Shown in pieces: positions 27,736 through 36,343 of a stretch of DNA of 64,000 nt. The stretch spans positions 1 to 64,000 of the forward strand of contig NZ_JACJTB010000010.1 of the NCBI RefSeq assembly GCF_014698475.1, given 5' to 3'. A program made the translations under genes and the position numbers. The notes beneath the pieces are model-generated. The model was given only the letters and a program-made list of their open reading frames with translations, had not been told where the DNA came from and ran no database searches. This DNA comes from Nostoc spongiaeforme FACHB-130. GTDB lineage: Bacteria; Cyanobacteriota; Cyanobacteriia; Cyanobacteriales; Nostocaceae. Position 1 is the first letter of the stretch. Each line of letters begins with the position of its first letter.

Positions 27736-30700
27736 GTGGTTAGGCAGCACAGATATCATCAATTTCCAGCAAGAGAAATTTTCAGCAAACGAGAGTTGCT
27801 GCCATTACTAGTGGGGATTGTTGTATCAATTGCAGTAATTGTGCTTTGGCAGAGGCTAGTGGTTGAAGAGCAATATCATATTCAGCAGATGGTTCAACAA
27901 CAAGCGATCGCCATTAAAACCGAATTAACTGCCCAAGTAAATATGCGGATTCTGGCACTAGAGCGCATGGGAAAACACTGGCAACTGCAAGAGACTTTAG
28001 ATCGGAAAAATTGGCGAACTGAAGCAGCAGCGTACATACAAGATTTTGGTGGCTATCAAGCCTTGGGGTGGATTGAGCCATTATTGCGTCTGCAATGGAC
28101 TGTACCCGAAGTCAACCATAAAATCGCCCAGAATTTAGCAAGCAGCCAAGCACCTCAAATCCGCATAGCACTAGAAACAGCACGCAACAGTCGCCAAACA
28201 ATTTTTACACCGACATTTGAGTTTTTTGAAGGCAAGCCAGGATTTTTTGCTTACCTACCCCTGTGGATTGGTGAGCAGTTTGATGGCTTGATTGTAGGCA
28301 TTTTTCAAGTTCAATCCTTAATAAATTCAATATTGCATTTACCCCAAGGTTATCAAATTCAAATCTTGGAGAATGGCAAGTTAATTTACGGACAGAATTT
28401 ATTGCCAACACAGCTATTAGATTGGCAAAAAACAGTCAGTGTGGAATTATATGGAGTCAACTGGCAACTGATAGTCTATCCTTCTTTAGAATTATTAACT
28501 ACCTTGCGATCGCCACTGCTATTAGTTGTTTTAGTTGCTGGGCTAATAATTGCTGGCACATTAGCATTATTGATTTATTTTGCTCAGAGTAGTGAACGAC
28601 GCAATCAGCACATAGCCAGCATCAATCAAGAACTAGCTAACCGCATTTTTGAGCAGAAAAAAACCGAAATTGCCTTACGCGCTAGTGAAACCCACCTCAG
28701 AGAATTACTCGAAACCGTCAAAGTCATTCCTTGGGAATTCGATATCAAAACTTGGCGATTTATCTATGTAGGGCCACAGGTAGAAACTTTATTAGATTAT
28801 CCCATAGAAGAATGGTATCAAGAAAATTTTTGGCTAAATCATCTGCATCCCCATGACCGTGAACAAGCGATGGCAATTTATCAAGAAGCCGTAGCCAAGG
28901 GAGAAAATCGGGAATTTGAATACCGAATGTTAACCGCCAATGGGCGAGTTGTGTGGTTGCGAAACATTGTGAATGTGGTCAAAAACATTGGAACCCCCGT
29001 GATACTTAGGGGGTTTATGTTTGAGATTACCGATTTAAAACTTGTAGAAGAAACCTTAAGATTACGGGAACGTGCTTTAGCGGCGGCTAGTGATGGGATT
29101 ACAATTGCAGATGCGAGACTGCCTAATCAACCAATTATCTACGTCAACCCGGCCTTTGAAATGATCACAGGTTATAGTGCAACAGAAATTATTGGCTATA
29201 ACTGTGCCTTTTTGCCGGGTACAGATCCCCAACAGCCAGCAATTCAACAACTGCAAGCATCAATGAAAACAGGTAAGAGTTGCCAAGTCTTGTTGCGGAA
29301 CTACCGCAAAGATGGCAGCTTATTTTGGAATGAATTGAGTATTTCCCCAATTCACGATGAGACTGGCAGGCTAACTCATTTTATTGGCATTCATACCGAC
29401 ATTAGCGATCGCAAACAAGCCGAATTAAATTTACAGCGCCAAGCCCTGATCTTTGAAAATATGTACGATGGCGTAATCATCACCGATTTAACTGGCAAAA
29501 TTATCGACTGGAACGGTGCTGCTGAGTGGATGTTTGGCTATAGCAAAGCGGAAATTTTAGGCAAAATCACTAGTATTTTGTATACACCAGCCGCCTTTGC
29601 CAAAGTAGTACCCCAGATTTTGCCAGATATTCACCAACATGGCCGTTGGTCTGGGGAAATCGAATTTATCCGCAAAGATGGCGGTCAAGGCATTTGTGAA
29701 ACCACAGTGATTTTCTTACAAGATGAGCAAGGCGAACCCATTGCCATTGTGAGTTTTAACCATGACATCACAGAACGAGTGTTAGCCCAACAAGCCTTGC
29801 AACGACAATTGCATCAAACACTGCTATTAAAGCAAATCACCCAGCAAATCCGGCAAAGTTTGGATAGTAAAGCCATCTTTGCCACCGCAGCCGTCCAAAT
29901 TGGCCAAGCATTTCAAGTGGAACGTTGCCTGATTCACGCTTATATTAGTGAACCCACACCCCATATACCCTTGGTTGCAGAGTATAATAATTTTCCCACC
30001 TACACTTGTCAGGAAACAGTGGAAATTGCTGTCATTGGTAATCCCCATGCCGAACAGATGATGCGTGAGGATAAAGCGATCGCTTCTGATAATGTATATG
30101 CCGATCCTTTACTTCAACAAGCACAAGAAATATGTCGTAACATGAACGTAAAGTCCATGTTAGCAGTCCGCACATCATATCAAGGAGAATCTAACGGTGC
30201 GATCGGCTTACATCAGTGCAGCTATTTTCGCCAATGGACAACCGCAGAAATTGAATTACTAGAAGCAGTCGCAGCCCAAGTCGGTATTGCCCTCGCCCAA
30301 GCCCATTTATTAGAACAAGAAACCCGCCAACGCCAAGAACTCTCCCTAAAAAACTCTGCCCTAGAACAAGCAAAACGTCAAGCCGAAGCCGCCAACCGCG
30401 CCAAAAGTGAATTTCTGGCCATGATGAGTCATGAAATTCGCACCCCTATGAATGCAGTCATTGGGATGACAGAACTTTTATTAGACACAGACTTGACTCT
30501 CCAACAGCGCGACTTTGTAGAAACAGTGCATACTAGTGGCGATGCTTTACTCACCATCATCAATGATATTCTTGACTTCTCCAAAATAGAATCGGGCAGA
30601 CTAGAACTCGAAGAAAAACCCTTTGACTTAAAAGCTTGTGTAGAACAAGTCATTGACATTCTTGCGCCCAAAGCCGCCCAAAAACAAATCGAACTAATTT

Positions 30701-32439
30701 ACCTGATTCATCCCCAGGTTCCCACAAAAATCATTGGTGACATCACCCGCTTGCGCCAAGTTTTAATGAACTTGCTCAACAATGCCATTAAATTTACCCA
30801 ACAAGGAGAAGTGGTACTTTCCGTCTACGCCAACTACATAGAAACTCAAAATCAGGAAACTACCTGCTCAATTCTCTTTAGCATCCAAGATACAGGCATT
30901 GGGATCACCCCAGAAAAAATGGCACGGCTATTTCAACCCTTCACCCAAGCTGATCCCTCAATGACGAGACTTTACGGCGGTACAGGACTGGGACTAGTGA
31001 TTAGCCAACGCCTGAGTGAGATGATGAATGGTAGTTTATGGATGGAGAGTCGTGGCTGTATTGGTGGTCATCCCGATCCTGGATGGCAGAGTAACAAGCC
31101 TGTTTCCGCTACTTCCTTTGATGATGGTTCTACCTTCTACTTCACCATTACCAGCAAAATTTTAACCGATGCAGGATCACGAGAAAACACAACTGCTTTG
31201 ACTCAGTTGGCTGGTAAGCGGTTGTTAATTGTGGATGCTCATCCTACCAACAGTAAAATACTTAGCTTGCAAGTGCAGTTTTGGCAAATGCAAACATATA
31301 TTGCTGAATCTGGAGAGACTGCTTCAGGTTTGCTGGCACAGGGAATTGAGTTTGATGTTGCCATTCTTGATCTACCCATACCAAACATTGACGGACTTCA
31401 ACTGGTGCAGGCAATTCGGCAACAGCCTGGGGGAGAAAATCTACCCTTGATATTGTTAACTGCTTTAGGCTCTCCAGAACTCAGTCCAGAATTTGATGAT
31501 CTGGGGTTAGTAGTGTGTTTAACTAAACCAATCAAACAATCCCAACTCCACTATATTTTGACTCATACTTGTGGCGATCGCTTGCTAACAGCTGATACTG
31601 TTCGTTCTCAGCCGTCTGGGTATGATGCTGATTTAGCAAAAAAAATCCCTCTGAAAATTTTAGTGGCGGAAGATAGCTTGGTAAACCAGAAAGTAGCAAT
31701 ATTGATGTTGCAAAAAATAGGCTACCAAGCAGATGTGGTGGCAGATGGGCGAGAAGTGATTCAAGCCTTGCAACGTCAACCCTATGATGTAGTGTTGATG
31801 GATATTCACATGCCAGAAATGGATGGACTAGAAACCAGTAAAATTATTTCTCAGCAATGGGCAGCGAGTATTCGTCCTTATATTATTGCAATCACAGCCA
31901 ACGCTATGCGTGGCGATCGCGAAGCTTGTTTGGCGGCGGGGATGAATGATTACATCAGCAAACCCATACAAATGGCAGAGTTAGTCAAAGCCCTGAGTAA
32001 ATGTCAGCCCGGCGCGTTGATTAAAGCACCACCAAGACAAATCCAAAATTTCAGCCCCCGCCTACCCAAAACGCCAAATTTAGCAATATCTGCAATTGAT
32101 CACAAAGTTTTGCAGTCTTTGCGTCAGATGTTAGCAGGAGATCAGGCGGCATTACAGGAACTTCTGCACTGTTATTTTTCCGAAGCCCCCAAACTCATCC
32201 AAGAAATTCAAGCATCTGTGGTAGCTGAAGATGCTGAAACTTTGTGGAAGACTGCTCACAAACTCAAATCTAGTAGTGCTTCTGTAGGCGCAACCCATCT
32301 TAGCCAACTGTGTAAGCAGTTAGAAGCTAAAGGCAGAAGTCATGATTTTTCAGGATGTGCAGACATCTTGTCACAACTTCAGCAAGAGTATGAGCAAGTC
32401 AAAACAGAATTGCAAGTGGAACTGGAGGCGGGATTGTGA
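27736..32439 (+). CDS. CHASE-PAS-GAF hybrid histidine kinase with two REC domains and HPt
   Basis: This 1567-aa sensor starts at GTG 27736 with GAGGA upstream. Order: membrane helix (about 23-42), extracytoplasmic CHASE-like domain (45-255; WIEPL, FFAYLPLW), second helix (260-285), three PAS modules (about 320-690; the second has the flavin-LOV-like phrase IIGYNCAFLPGTD without further proof), GAF (710-870), HisKA with phospho-accepting His899 (MMSHEIRTPMNAVIGM), HATPase (GTGLGLVIS), REC1 with Asp1212, REC2 with Asp1356 (VVLMDIHMPEMDG) and a C-terminal HPt with His1508 (TAHKLKSSSASVG). This is a complete internal phosphorelay. Its stop overlaps the next gene by 4 nt, so the GGDEF regulator is the likely output. 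Confidence 0.93.
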   Translation: MVRQHRYHQFPAREIFSKRELLPLLVGIVVSIAVIVLWQRLVVEEQYHIQQMVQQQAIAIKTELTAQVNMRILALERMGKHWQLQETLDRKNWRTEAAAYIQDFGGYQALGWIEPLLRLQWTVPEVNHKIAQNLASSQAPQIRIALETARNSRQTIFTPTFEFFEGKPGFFAYLPLWIGEQFDGLIVGIFQVQSLINSILHLPQGYQIQILENGKLIYGQNLLPTQLLDWQKTVSVELYGVNWQLIVYPSLELLTTLRSPLLLVVLVAGLIIAGTLALLIYFAQSSERRNQHIASINQELANRIFEQKKTEIALRASETHLRELLETVKVIPWEFDIKTWRFIYVGPQVETLLDYPIEEWYQENFWLNHLHPHDREQAMAIYQEAVAKGENREFEYRMLTANGRVVWLRNIVNVVKNIGTPVILRGFMFEITDLKLVEETLRLRERALAAASDGITIADARLPNQPIIYVNPAFEMITGYSATEIIGYNCAFLPGTDPQQPAIQQLQASMKTGKSCQVLLRNYRKDGSLFWNELSISPIHDETGRLTHFIGIHTDISDRKQAELNLQRQALIFENMYDGVIITDLTGKIIDWNGAAEWMFGYSKAEILGKITSILYTPAAFAKVVPQILPDIHQHGRWSGEIEFIRKDGGQGICETTVIFLQDEQGEPIAIVSFNHDITERVLAQQALQRQLHQTLLLKQITQQIRQSLDSKAIFATAAVQIGQAFQVERCLIHAYISEPTPHIPLVAEYNNFPTYTCQETVEIAVIGNPHAEQMMREDKAIASDNVYADPLLQQAQEICRNMNVKSMLAVRTSYQGESNGAIGLHQCSYFRQWTTAEIELLEAVAAQVGIALAQAHLLEQETRQRQELSLKNSALEQAKRQAEAANRAKSEFLAMMSHEIRTPMNAVIGMTELLLDTDLTLQQRDFVETVHTSGDALLTIINDILDFSKIESGRLELEEKPFDLKACVEQVIDILAPKAAQKQIELIYLIHPQVPTKIIGDITRLRQVLMNLLNNAIKFTQQGEVVLSVYANYIETQNQETTCSILFSIQDTGIGITPEKMARLFQPFTQADPSMTRLYGGTGLGLVISQRLSEMMNGSLWMESRGCIGGHPDPGWQSNKPVSATSFDDGSTFYFTITSKILTDAGSRENTTALTQLAGKRLLIVDAHPTNSKILSLQVQFWQMQTYIAESGETASGLLAQGIEFDVAILDLPIPNIDGLQLVQAIRQQPGGENLPLILLTALGSPELSPEFDDLGLVVCLTKPIKQSQLHYILTHTCGDRLLTADTVRSQPSGYDADLAKKIPLKILVAEDSLVNQKVAILMLQKIGYQADVVADGREVIQALQRQPYDVVLMDIHMPEMDGLETSKIISQQWAASIRPYIIAITANAMRGDREACLAAGMNDYISKPIQMAELVKALSKCQPGALIKAPPRQIQNFSPRLPKTPNLAISAIDHKVLQSLRQMLAGDQAALQELLHCYFSEAPKLIQEIQASVVAEDAETLWKTAHKLKSSSASVGATHLSQLCKQLEAKGRSHDFSGCADILSQLQQEYEQVKTELQVELEAGL

Positions 32440-33419
32440 CAAATATCTTTCAAAAAAACCAATCTCTAGTTTTAATTGTTGACGATGAACCGTTTATTCG
32501 TACCCAACTACGACTGGCTTTAGAGCGAGAAGGCTATCAAATTGCTGAAGCCCGTGATGGTGTGGAAGCATTAATTTTGTTTGAGCAGCTGCAACCCCAG
32601 ATAGTATTACTAGATGCCATTATGCCCGGTATGGACGGATTTGAGTGTTGTCTGCGGTTGCAATCTTTCGAGCCAGGCAAGCATACACCAGTATTAATGA
32701 TTACAGGATTGGAAGATCAAGAATCAGTTGATCATGCCTTTGATGCAGGTGCTATTGATTATGTGACTAAACCAATTCACTGGCCTGTGTTGCGTCAGCG
32801 AGTCAAACGCTTAATTAAACAATCTCAGCTACAACAACAACTCGAAGCCGCTAACCAAGAATTACAAAGACTAGTCACAATTGACGGTTTAACTCAAGTT
32901 GCCAGCCGCAGAAAGTTTGAAGAATATTTTTCCCAAGAGTGGCAGCGAATGGCGCGAGAGCAATTACCGTTATCTTTGATTTTATGTGACGTGGATTACT
33001 TTAAATCTTACAACGATACCTATGGACATCGGGCAGGCGATCGCTGTCTGCAAAAAGTCGCACAAGCTATCAAAGATAGTGTAAAACGTCCCGCCGATTT
33101 AGTCGCTCGTTATGGTGGTGAAGAATTTGCTGTCATTCTACCCAAAACCGAGATCGAAGGAGCCATGATTTTAGCCGACAAAATTTGCTCGGTGGTGCGG
33201 CAGTTGGCAATTCCCCATTGCAATTCCCAAGTTAGTAGTTATGTAACCATTAGTGCTGGTGTCGCCGAGGATATCCCTCAACCTGGTTCTGACTTTCAAG
33301 ATATCATTTCTGCCGCCGATCGCGCTTTATATCAAGCCAAAATCGAAGGACGCGATCGCTTTCGGCAGTCTACCAAGCAAGTATCTGCTAATTTTTCTCT
33401 TCCCCGTTGGGGTGCATGA
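32436..33419 (+). CDS. Response regulator with diguanylate cyclase (REC-GGDEF)
   Basis: The 327-aa protein starts at a GTG within the GTGA overlap with the kinase gene. The REC domain (1-125) has the acidic pocket DDE and phospho-acceptor Asp60 (LLDAIMPGMDG). A coiled linker (LIKQSQLQQQLEAANQELQR) leads to a GGDEF domain with an intact active site, GGEEF (227-231), and an inhibitory-site-type RxxD (218-221). It should synthesise cyclic di-GMP when phosphorylated, most likely by the HPt of the upstream hybrid kinase. Translational coupling supports a stoichiometric pair. Confidence 0.93.
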   Translation: MTNIFQKNQSLVLIVDDEPFIRTQLRLALEREGYQIAEARDGVEALILFEQLQPQIVLLDAIMPGMDGFECCLRLQSFEPGKHTPVLMITGLEDQESVDHAFDAGAIDYVTKPIHWPVLRQRVKRLIKQSQLQQQLEAANQELQRLVTIDGLTQVASRRKFEEYFSQEWQRMAREQLPLSLILCDVDYFKSYNDTYGHRAGDRCLQKVAQAIKDSVKRPADLVARYGGEEFAVILPKTEIEGAMILADKICSVVRQLAIPHCNSQVSSYVTISAGVAEDIPQPGSDFQDIISAADRALYQAKIEGRDRFRQSTKQVSANFSLPRWGA

Positions 33420-33431
33420 TATTTTTGTATG

Positions 33432-33495
33432 GAGGCAGGGAGTGTGGGGAGTGTGGGAAGTGTGGGGAGTGTGGGGAGTGTGGGGAGTGTGGGGG
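33432..33495. repeat. GTGTGGGGA 9-bp tandem repeat
   Basis: About six copies of a 9-bp unit, GTGTGGGGA (one with GTGTGGGAA), follow the GGDEF gene. The flanking phrase 'ggggggaaagatttcttcac' recurs at 53976 (with one change), showing that this is a dispersed element. The G-rich strand could form G-quadruplexes. Confidence 0.75.
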
Positions 33496-33550
33496 GAAAG
33501 ATTTCTTCACCATCCTTCCAAGGCAGAAGGTAGAAGTAAATAGTTTATTA

Positions 33551-33592
33551 CTCAGCACTCAGCACTCAGCACTCACAACTCAGCACTCAGTT
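33551..33592. repeat. Heptamer repeat (CTCAGCA)
   Basis: 'actcagcactcagcactcag' continues for about six heptamer units with a single change. It overlaps the last codons of the glycerate kinase gene on the other strand (stop at 33580-33582). Short heptanucleotide repeats of this kind are typical of heterocystous cyanobacteria. Confidence 0.7.
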
Positions 33593-34623
33593 TGGTAAAC
33601 TGCCCCAAAAGTCCGGTCTGGACAAATTTCAATTACCACATCAGCAACTGAAGGCGATCGCAGCATCGGTTTGAGGAATAATTCTGGATGGAGCGATCGC
33701 CAAAAATAGTTGACAAATTCTTCAATTTGTGATTTACTCATTCCCGATTTACCAGCCGCTAGCATCTGTTGTTCTGCTTGTTTGCGCCACTCTAAAGAAC
33801 TGCGATAATCGGTAGGATACAACAAAATCAAGCTATCTAAGCAATCCCACAATGGCAGATAATTGCTCAGTTGCTGATTCATGTCACGAGCAAATGCTTT
33901 GTCTGCATCGGTAATTATTGGTGGTGGCGTGATTTCAAAGGCTTTGGGATCGATCGGTCGGACACCAACAAACCAACCTTCAAATAATACGATATCTATA
34001 TTGGTAACAATTTCGGGAGTGGTGCGATCGCCTGCGCCTGCATAAAGTGATTTATCAAACCGAGGAACAGTAACAGAAGTTTTGCCTTGACGAATTTGCT
34101 CTAAAACATTTAAACCCAAATCTACATCATGGGTTCCTGGTGGCCCCCGCCAAATCAAGCGGGGGTCTTGCTGTAATAAAATTAGGCGATCGCTATAAGT
34201 TTTATATAAATCATCTAATGACCAACTTAAACTGCGGTATCCCAACTGCTGGAGAATCAAGGATAAAACTTGGCACATAGTAGTTTTACCTGTACCTTGG
34301 ACTCCTAAAATTCCTTGAATCAAAGGACGGTTGAGGCTTTGACGATGTGCGGCTAATTTCATTCCCAGAGGTAGCCATAAATCCCACAACACCGCTAACA
34401 TTGCTTCATAGTCGGCTCGCAAGTTAGTTTGGCAAAATTGCCGAAAATCAGGCAGTACAGATTTGAGTAACTGCGATCGGGCTTGGATCATCATATCCAC
34501 ATTTGCCGATGTGATCCCAAACGCTTTCGCCTTTGATATATCATCTAGTGCTGCGGCTTTTGCCTGCTGCCAAGTTGACTCTGAGACCTCATCTGCTATA
34601 ATTTTCCGCAGCCAAGAATACAT
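33580..34623 (-). CDS. glyK: D-glycerate 3-kinase (plant/cyanobacterial type)
   Basis: The 347-aa kinase has a P-loop (GVQGTGKTTMCQ) and the GLYK-specific segments LSWSLDDLYKTY, WRGPPGTHDVDLG, VTVPRFDKSLYAGAGDR and FEGWFVGVRP. The family phosphorylates D-glycerate to 3-phosphoglycerate, the last step of the photorespiratory cycle returning carbon to the Calvin cycle, in the cytoplasm. An N-terminal extension of about 100 residues precedes the P-loop, as in related proteins. The C-terminal codons overlap a heptamer repeat. The DUF565 gene lies upstream on the same strand with a 37-bp gap. Confidence 0.88.
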   Translation of the reverse strand: MYSWLRKIIADEVSESTWQQAKAAALDDISKAKAFGITSANVDMMIQARSQLLKSVLPDFRQFCQTNLRADYEAMLAVLWDLWLPLGMKLAAHRQSLNRPLIQGILGVQGTGKTTMCQVLSLILQQLGYRSLSWSLDDLYKTYSDRLILLQQDPRLIWRGPPGTHDVDLGLNVLEQIRQGKTSVTVPRFDKSLYAGAGDRTTPEIVTNIDIVLFEGWFVGVRPIDPKAFEITPPPIITDADKAFARDMNQQLSNYLPLWDCLDSLILLYPTDYRSSLEWRKQAEQQMLAAGKSGMSKSQIEEFVNYFWRSLHPELFLKPMLRSPSVADVVIEICPDRTFGAVYQTEC

Positions 34624-34660
34624 CTATAACTTTCCTCAAAAGCAGCAATGACAAATTTTT

Positions 34661-34993
34661 CTAGGAGCCTAACTTGAAGGCTTCCACAAACAAACTGTAA
34701 GTAAACCCTACTTTGAGAATATTCAAAGATTCTTCCCAAAGCGCCCTTCTAGCAAAAAAGCCCCGACTGTAAAATATTCTGCTAGTAACCTCGGTTAACA
34801 TCACTAAAAATGCCGCTACAAAAATATCTAATTCTGCTTTTTGTCCAGTGGTTGTCGAAATAGCTGTTCCCAAAAAAAATCCAAACAAAAAACTAATAAT
34901 TAATAGCGATAATCTTCGCCAAGGATTGCGAAATATTTGGCTGAGACTACTAGCAATAGCATCTAATAAATTATTAATTCGGGTATTTTGCAT
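34661..34993 (-). CDS. Ycf20/DUF565 membrane protein
   Basis: The 110-aa protein shows the hallmark NPWRRLSLLIISFLFGFFLG, then AELDIFVAAFLVMLTEVTSR. It has two membrane helices, matching DUF565 (chloroplast-encoded Ycf20 relatives). In algae and plants Ycf20-like proteins are linked to non-photochemical quenching; a role in cyanobacteria is not settled. It lies directly upstream of the glycerate kinase gene and may be co-transcribed with it. Confidence 0.8.
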   Translation of the reverse strand: MQNTRINNLLDAIASSLSQIFRNPWRRLSLLIISFLFGFFLGTAISTTTGQKAELDIFVAAFLVMLTEVTSRIFYSRGFFARRALWEESLNILKVGFTYSLFVEAFKLGS

Positions 34994-35526
34994 TTATCAA
35001 ATATTCTCAATTATTCAGATCAATTGAATATTATCGGAATCCGGTTTGATTTCCTAATAGTCAGGGAGTAGAGAATGGGGCGTTGGGAATGGGAAGAAAG
35101 GCTGAACAGAACGATTCTGCCATCCTGAATCAGGAATTGTTAAAAAATGTAAATATTTTTCCTCCCAAATTTCTCAGGGTTTGACAACAGGCATATTGTT
35201 GTTCAGACTACGCCCTAGCAAAAAACTTTTATCTGTAATTATACTGTTTCATATTTAGATTTATGTAATATCATTTGCTTAAAATTGAGAACCCACGGGA
35301 AAAGCTCACGGAACAATCACATATAGCCAGTGTCTTTCGGTAAAATTAAAGTAATCATTCATGCCAATGGTGATTTCAGAGAAATGATAAGTAGGATACA
35401 TTACATCACGTCATTTCACGAGAATCTATTGTAGACAAGTCAGCAAATTTCTTTCTTCCTCAAGGTAGAGAATAGGCTAAGATTTGGCCAAGACTAAACA
35501 AATAATTATTTCTAACAAATATCAAA
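34994..35526. promoter_or_regulatory. Divergent intergenic region
   Basis: This 533-bp AT-rich spacer lies between two divergent genes. Apart from a 'cagggagtagagaatgggg' stretch near 35065 I see no repeats, ORF or confident promoter elements. Confidence 0.3.
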
Positions 35527-36156
35527 ATGAAATCTCAGGTGTATCGTAAGGCTGCTATTACGGCTTTTTGCTTGGGGCTGCTTGGGTTGCTGATGGGATG
35601 TTTAGATTTAAGTGTGTCATTTGAGACTGCAAATCCTGATACCTCTGATACAGCATCCACTAATACTTCGCAGTCAAAAAGAGATTCAGAATTGCCGATT
35701 TTAGATGCTGCAACTACTCCGACAAATGTTTCTAATACTACAACAATTCCAATTAACCAAGTAGAACCAAGCACGAGCCAAGTCCAGGATATTTTGGTCA
35801 ATCGTCCAAATGGGGCTGGTAGTACCAAAATCCAAGGGACTTTGCGGATGAGTAATCAAACTGATCAGCCTGTGCGTCTGGCCTTGTTGGCTAGAAAATT
35901 AAAAGGTAAAAGCTCAACTAGTAGCAAGACTAACGATATTTCTGCCCATTGGGATTTTGCACCACAAGAAGGTAGTAGTAAAGGTTTGCTGCTTTCTTTA
36001 CCCAATGGCAATCTGAAGCTAGAAAAAGGAGATATTTTAGTTGCGTTTGCTCAGGACGGTTCTCGACGCTACTGGGGGCCTTATGTTGTGGGGGAAAGTT
36101 CCTTACCCACTTTGAATGCTGAAACGAAAGAATGGCTGTTGGTACTCAGTCCATAG
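35527..36156 (+). CDS. Putative lipoprotein of unknown function
   Basis: The 209-aa protein starts with a type II signal (AAITAFCLGLLGLLMGC; lipobox LMGC, Cys25), a Thr/Ser-rich linker (about 30-85) and a compact C-terminal domain. That domain contains GTLRMSNQTDQPVRLALL, FAPQEGSSKGLLLSLPNG and GDILVAFAQDGSRRYWGPYV. The domain looks like a beta-sandwich and is probably anchored to the periplasmic face of a membrane. I do not recognise a family. It is isolated, with a palindromic repeat downstream. Confidence 0.7.
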   Translation: MKSQVYRKAAITAFCLGLLGLLMGCLDLSVSFETANPDTSDTASTNTSQSKRDSELPILDAATTPTNVSNTTTIPINQVEPSTSQVQDILVNRPNGAGSTKIQGTLRMSNQTDQPVRLALLARKLKGKSSTSSKTNDISAHWDFAPQEGSSKGLLLSLPNGNLKLEKGDILVAFAQDGSRRYWGPYVVGESSLPTLNAETKEWLLVLSP

Positions 36157-36213
36157 TCAAAAGTCGATAGTCTATAGATGATAGTGTTTAGTTGATGACT
36201 GTTTGGTGTTGCT

Positions 36214-36246
36214 AGATCGCCGACTTCTTCAAGAAGTCGGCGATCT
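36214..36246. repeat. 33-bp perfect palindrome (copy 1)
   Basis: AGATCGCCGACTTCTT and its reverse complement flank a single central C. A second copy at 56044-56076 differs by two compensating base-pair changes. It lies after the lipoprotein gene and could act as a terminator, but no T-run follows. Confidence 0.85.
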
Positions 36247-36343
36247 GACTAGACTTACTGTTCGCTGTTAAGAACAAAATCCCTCGTTTTAACGACTAAT
36301 AACTATTGACTGTTGACTCATCACTATTGACAAATAACCACAA

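Noticed and set aside
33253-33598. ORFs running from the GGDEF gene into the GTGTGGGGA array
   Set aside because: They are produced by the 9-bp tandem repeat (GECGECGE-type peptides) and overlap a certain gene.
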